Shown: in pieces, positions 23,888-24,667 of the stretch
How the letters are laid out: each line of letters begins with the position of its first letter
Numbering within the stretch: position 1 is the first letter of the stretch
NCBI GenBank assembly: GCA_017995665.1
Contig: JAGOIM010000006.1
Coordinates: 1 to 24,667 of the forward strand
Direction: 5' to 3'
Length of the DNA: 24,667 nt
DNA from: Anaerolineaceae bacterium
GTDB lineage: Bacteria; Chloroflexota; Anaerolineae; Anaerolineales; Anaerolineaceae
Position numbers and translations under genes: made by a program
Notes under the pieces: generated by a model
The model's database searches: none
The model's input: only the letters and a program-made list of their open reading frames with translations
Told to the model about the DNA's origin: nothing

Positions 23888-24499
23888 TTACTTACCTCCC
23901 CCAACATACTGGCTCAACAGGTCGTCAAGACTGGAATTGTCTTCTTCTGGGTCTTTTGCTTCCGGAACAACACCGGCTCGCGACCGTGGGGTCAAATAAA
24001 ATAAACTCAAATATTCCTTCAGGCTCGAACGCTTCCGGTCAAGCCGACTATCAATATCCAACACGGTCTTATAAGCCGCCTGCACCTTATTAACCAATTG
24101 CAGAGCCTGTTTTTCAAGCTCCACCAGGCTAACCGGGTCAATCTCTCCAAACCCATCTTTGTAACGCTTATGATCAAGAACCGCTTGCCTTCTCGCAAGC
24201 CAGTCCTCATGCGCGGACTTTCTCATTTGCCGCAATTCCGCTTCTTCCTCAACTGTCAGACACAAGCCAACCATCGCATCACGGTCTTGCGCAGTGATCA
24301 TCCGCCCTTCCATCGTGTTAAATTCACGTATCAGCCGCTTCCAAACTTTTTTCGCGACAGGATGATCTTTTAGCTCAACTGGAGCAGATTCCGGCAATTC
24401 CCGACTCGATTTACTCTTGTTTTCTGCCGTTTTTCTCTGATTTTTTTCATCCAGAGTTTCGTTCCGAACCACCAATTCCGCAGGTTTTTTAGCTGGCAT
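23888..24499 (-). CDS. Terminase small subunit, P27-like
   Basis: This about 203-aa basic/acidic helical protein recognises phage DNA for packaging. Pattern HPVAKKVWKRLIREFNTMEG RMITAQDRDAM fits P27-type small terminases. It lies between the HNH gene and TerL. The start is uncertain: the ATG at 24499 (MPAKKPAELVV) gives the family-like N-terminus but only a GGGGGCGGA upstream, while a GTG at 24568 with GAGGG seven bases upstream would add 23 residues (MRKKVPMWETQTLVWVL...), which look less like a terminase. Confidence 0.82.
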   Translation of the reverse strand: MPAKKPAELVVRNETLDEKNQRKTAENKSKSSRELPESAPVELKDHPVAKKVWKRLIREFNTMEGRMITAQDRDAMVGLCLTVEEEAELRQMRKSAHEDWLARRQAVLDHKRYKDGFGEIDPVSLVELEKQALQLVNKVQAAYKTVLDIDSRLDRKRSSLKEYLSLFYLTPRSRAGVVPEAKDPEEDNSSLDDLLSQYVGGGK

Positions 24500-24610
24500 T
24501 CCGCCCCCAGACACAACTAAAACCCAAACCAGCGTTTGAGTTTCCCACATTGGGACTTTTTTTCGCACAGAGGTACCCTCGCGCTCGACGTTCCCTTACT
24601 CGAAACTTGT
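24500..24610. other. HNH-terS intergenic region, candidate cos area
   Basis: About 110 bp lie between the HNH stop and the preferred TerS start. In cos phages with this HNH-terS-terL order the cohesive-end site is often near here. A near palindrome AGAGGTACCCTC (24569-24580) and a small TCCCA/TGGGA inverted repeat are visible, but I cannot identify the cut site. Confidence 0.3.
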
Positions 24611-24667
24611 TCACCTACCCCCCCTATTCTCGCTCGCAGTCTTTTTGCTATGACACGAGTGGCAGAG
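24611..24667 (-). CDS. HNH endonuclease, C-terminal end only
   Basis: The last 18 codons of a minus-strand gene enter from the right edge: LCHSCHSKKTASENRGGR and a TGA stop at 24613-24611. LCxxCHxxKTxxE is the usual C-terminus of phage HNH endonucleases, in which the Cys-x2-Cys pair helps bind zinc. Such enzymes are encoded next to the terminases and are needed with them for cos cutting in several phages. The fragment is too short for a standard ORF list. The identification rests on motif and place, which agree. Confidence 0.75.
   Translation of the reverse strand, partial: LCHSCHSKKTASENRGGR

Noticed and set aside
24542..24563. TCCCA/TGGGA hairpin followed by T7 on the plus strand as a terminator
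   Set aside because: The stem is only five base pairs and there is no plus-strand gene upstream to terminate; it lies in the region before the terminase gene.
24618..24624. Run of seven C considered as a cos overhang
   Set aside because: It falls within the last Gly-Gly-Arg codons of the HNH gene and near its stop. A homopolymer alone is no evidence for a cut site.

Overview
This window holds the left end and the complete late (packaging, head, tail, lysis) region of a siphovirus-type prophage integrated at a host tRNA-Val gene. Positions 1-1491 are host chromosome: a TRAM-domain, 4Fe-4S uracil-5 RNA methyltransferase on the minus strand (95-1372) and the tRNA-Val(CAC) promoter. The tRNA (1492-1565) is the probable attachment gene. 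The phage begins at or near its 3' end. The GH25/SH3/C39 endolysin implies an accessible peptidoglycan wall. Style of the integrase and host gene hints at a Chloroflexota (Anaerolineae-like) or other monoderm host, but nothing here proves the taxon.

The plus-strand left arm (about 1566-3590) carries terminators, a pair of direct repeats that may be integrase arm sites, a tyrosine integrase, and a two-gene unit (ParB-like protein and a 115-aa protein of unknown function). That unit is preceded by a good promoter whose spacer is occupied by a perfect 14-bp palindrome. A bidirectional terminator at 3562-3588 separates it from the convergent late operon.

The late operon runs on the minus strand from the right edge to 3613. 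In transcription order it is: HNH endonuclease (only its last 18 codons are in the window), TerS, TerL, a DNA methyltransferase, HK97-type portal, a P-loop kinase fused to a ClpP-type prohead protease, a small acidic protein, a P22-coat-like major capsid protein, a small E/P-rich protein, head-tail connector, head-closure protein, gp10-like protein, tail terminator, major tail protein, tail chaperone G with a -1 frameshift extension GT, tape measure, Dit-like protein, a large hub with five tandem modules, tail fibre/receptor-binding-like protein, endolysin, and a 73-aa SH3 protein. Most genes overlap by a few bases (ATGA or TGATG), which indicates translational coupling. The early, repressor and replication genes and attR must lie to the right of the window.

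The most notable signals are: a textbook -1 frameshift cassette (slippery A AAC CCT, 4-nt spacer, 10-bp hairpin) that the simple ORF structure hides; the kinase-protease fusion with an internal Shine-Dalgarno and start; the hub protein with five ~152-residue modules placed between its N- and C-terminal parts; an unbroken 15 x 22-residue repeat in the tape measure; and the palindromic operator inside the early promoter.
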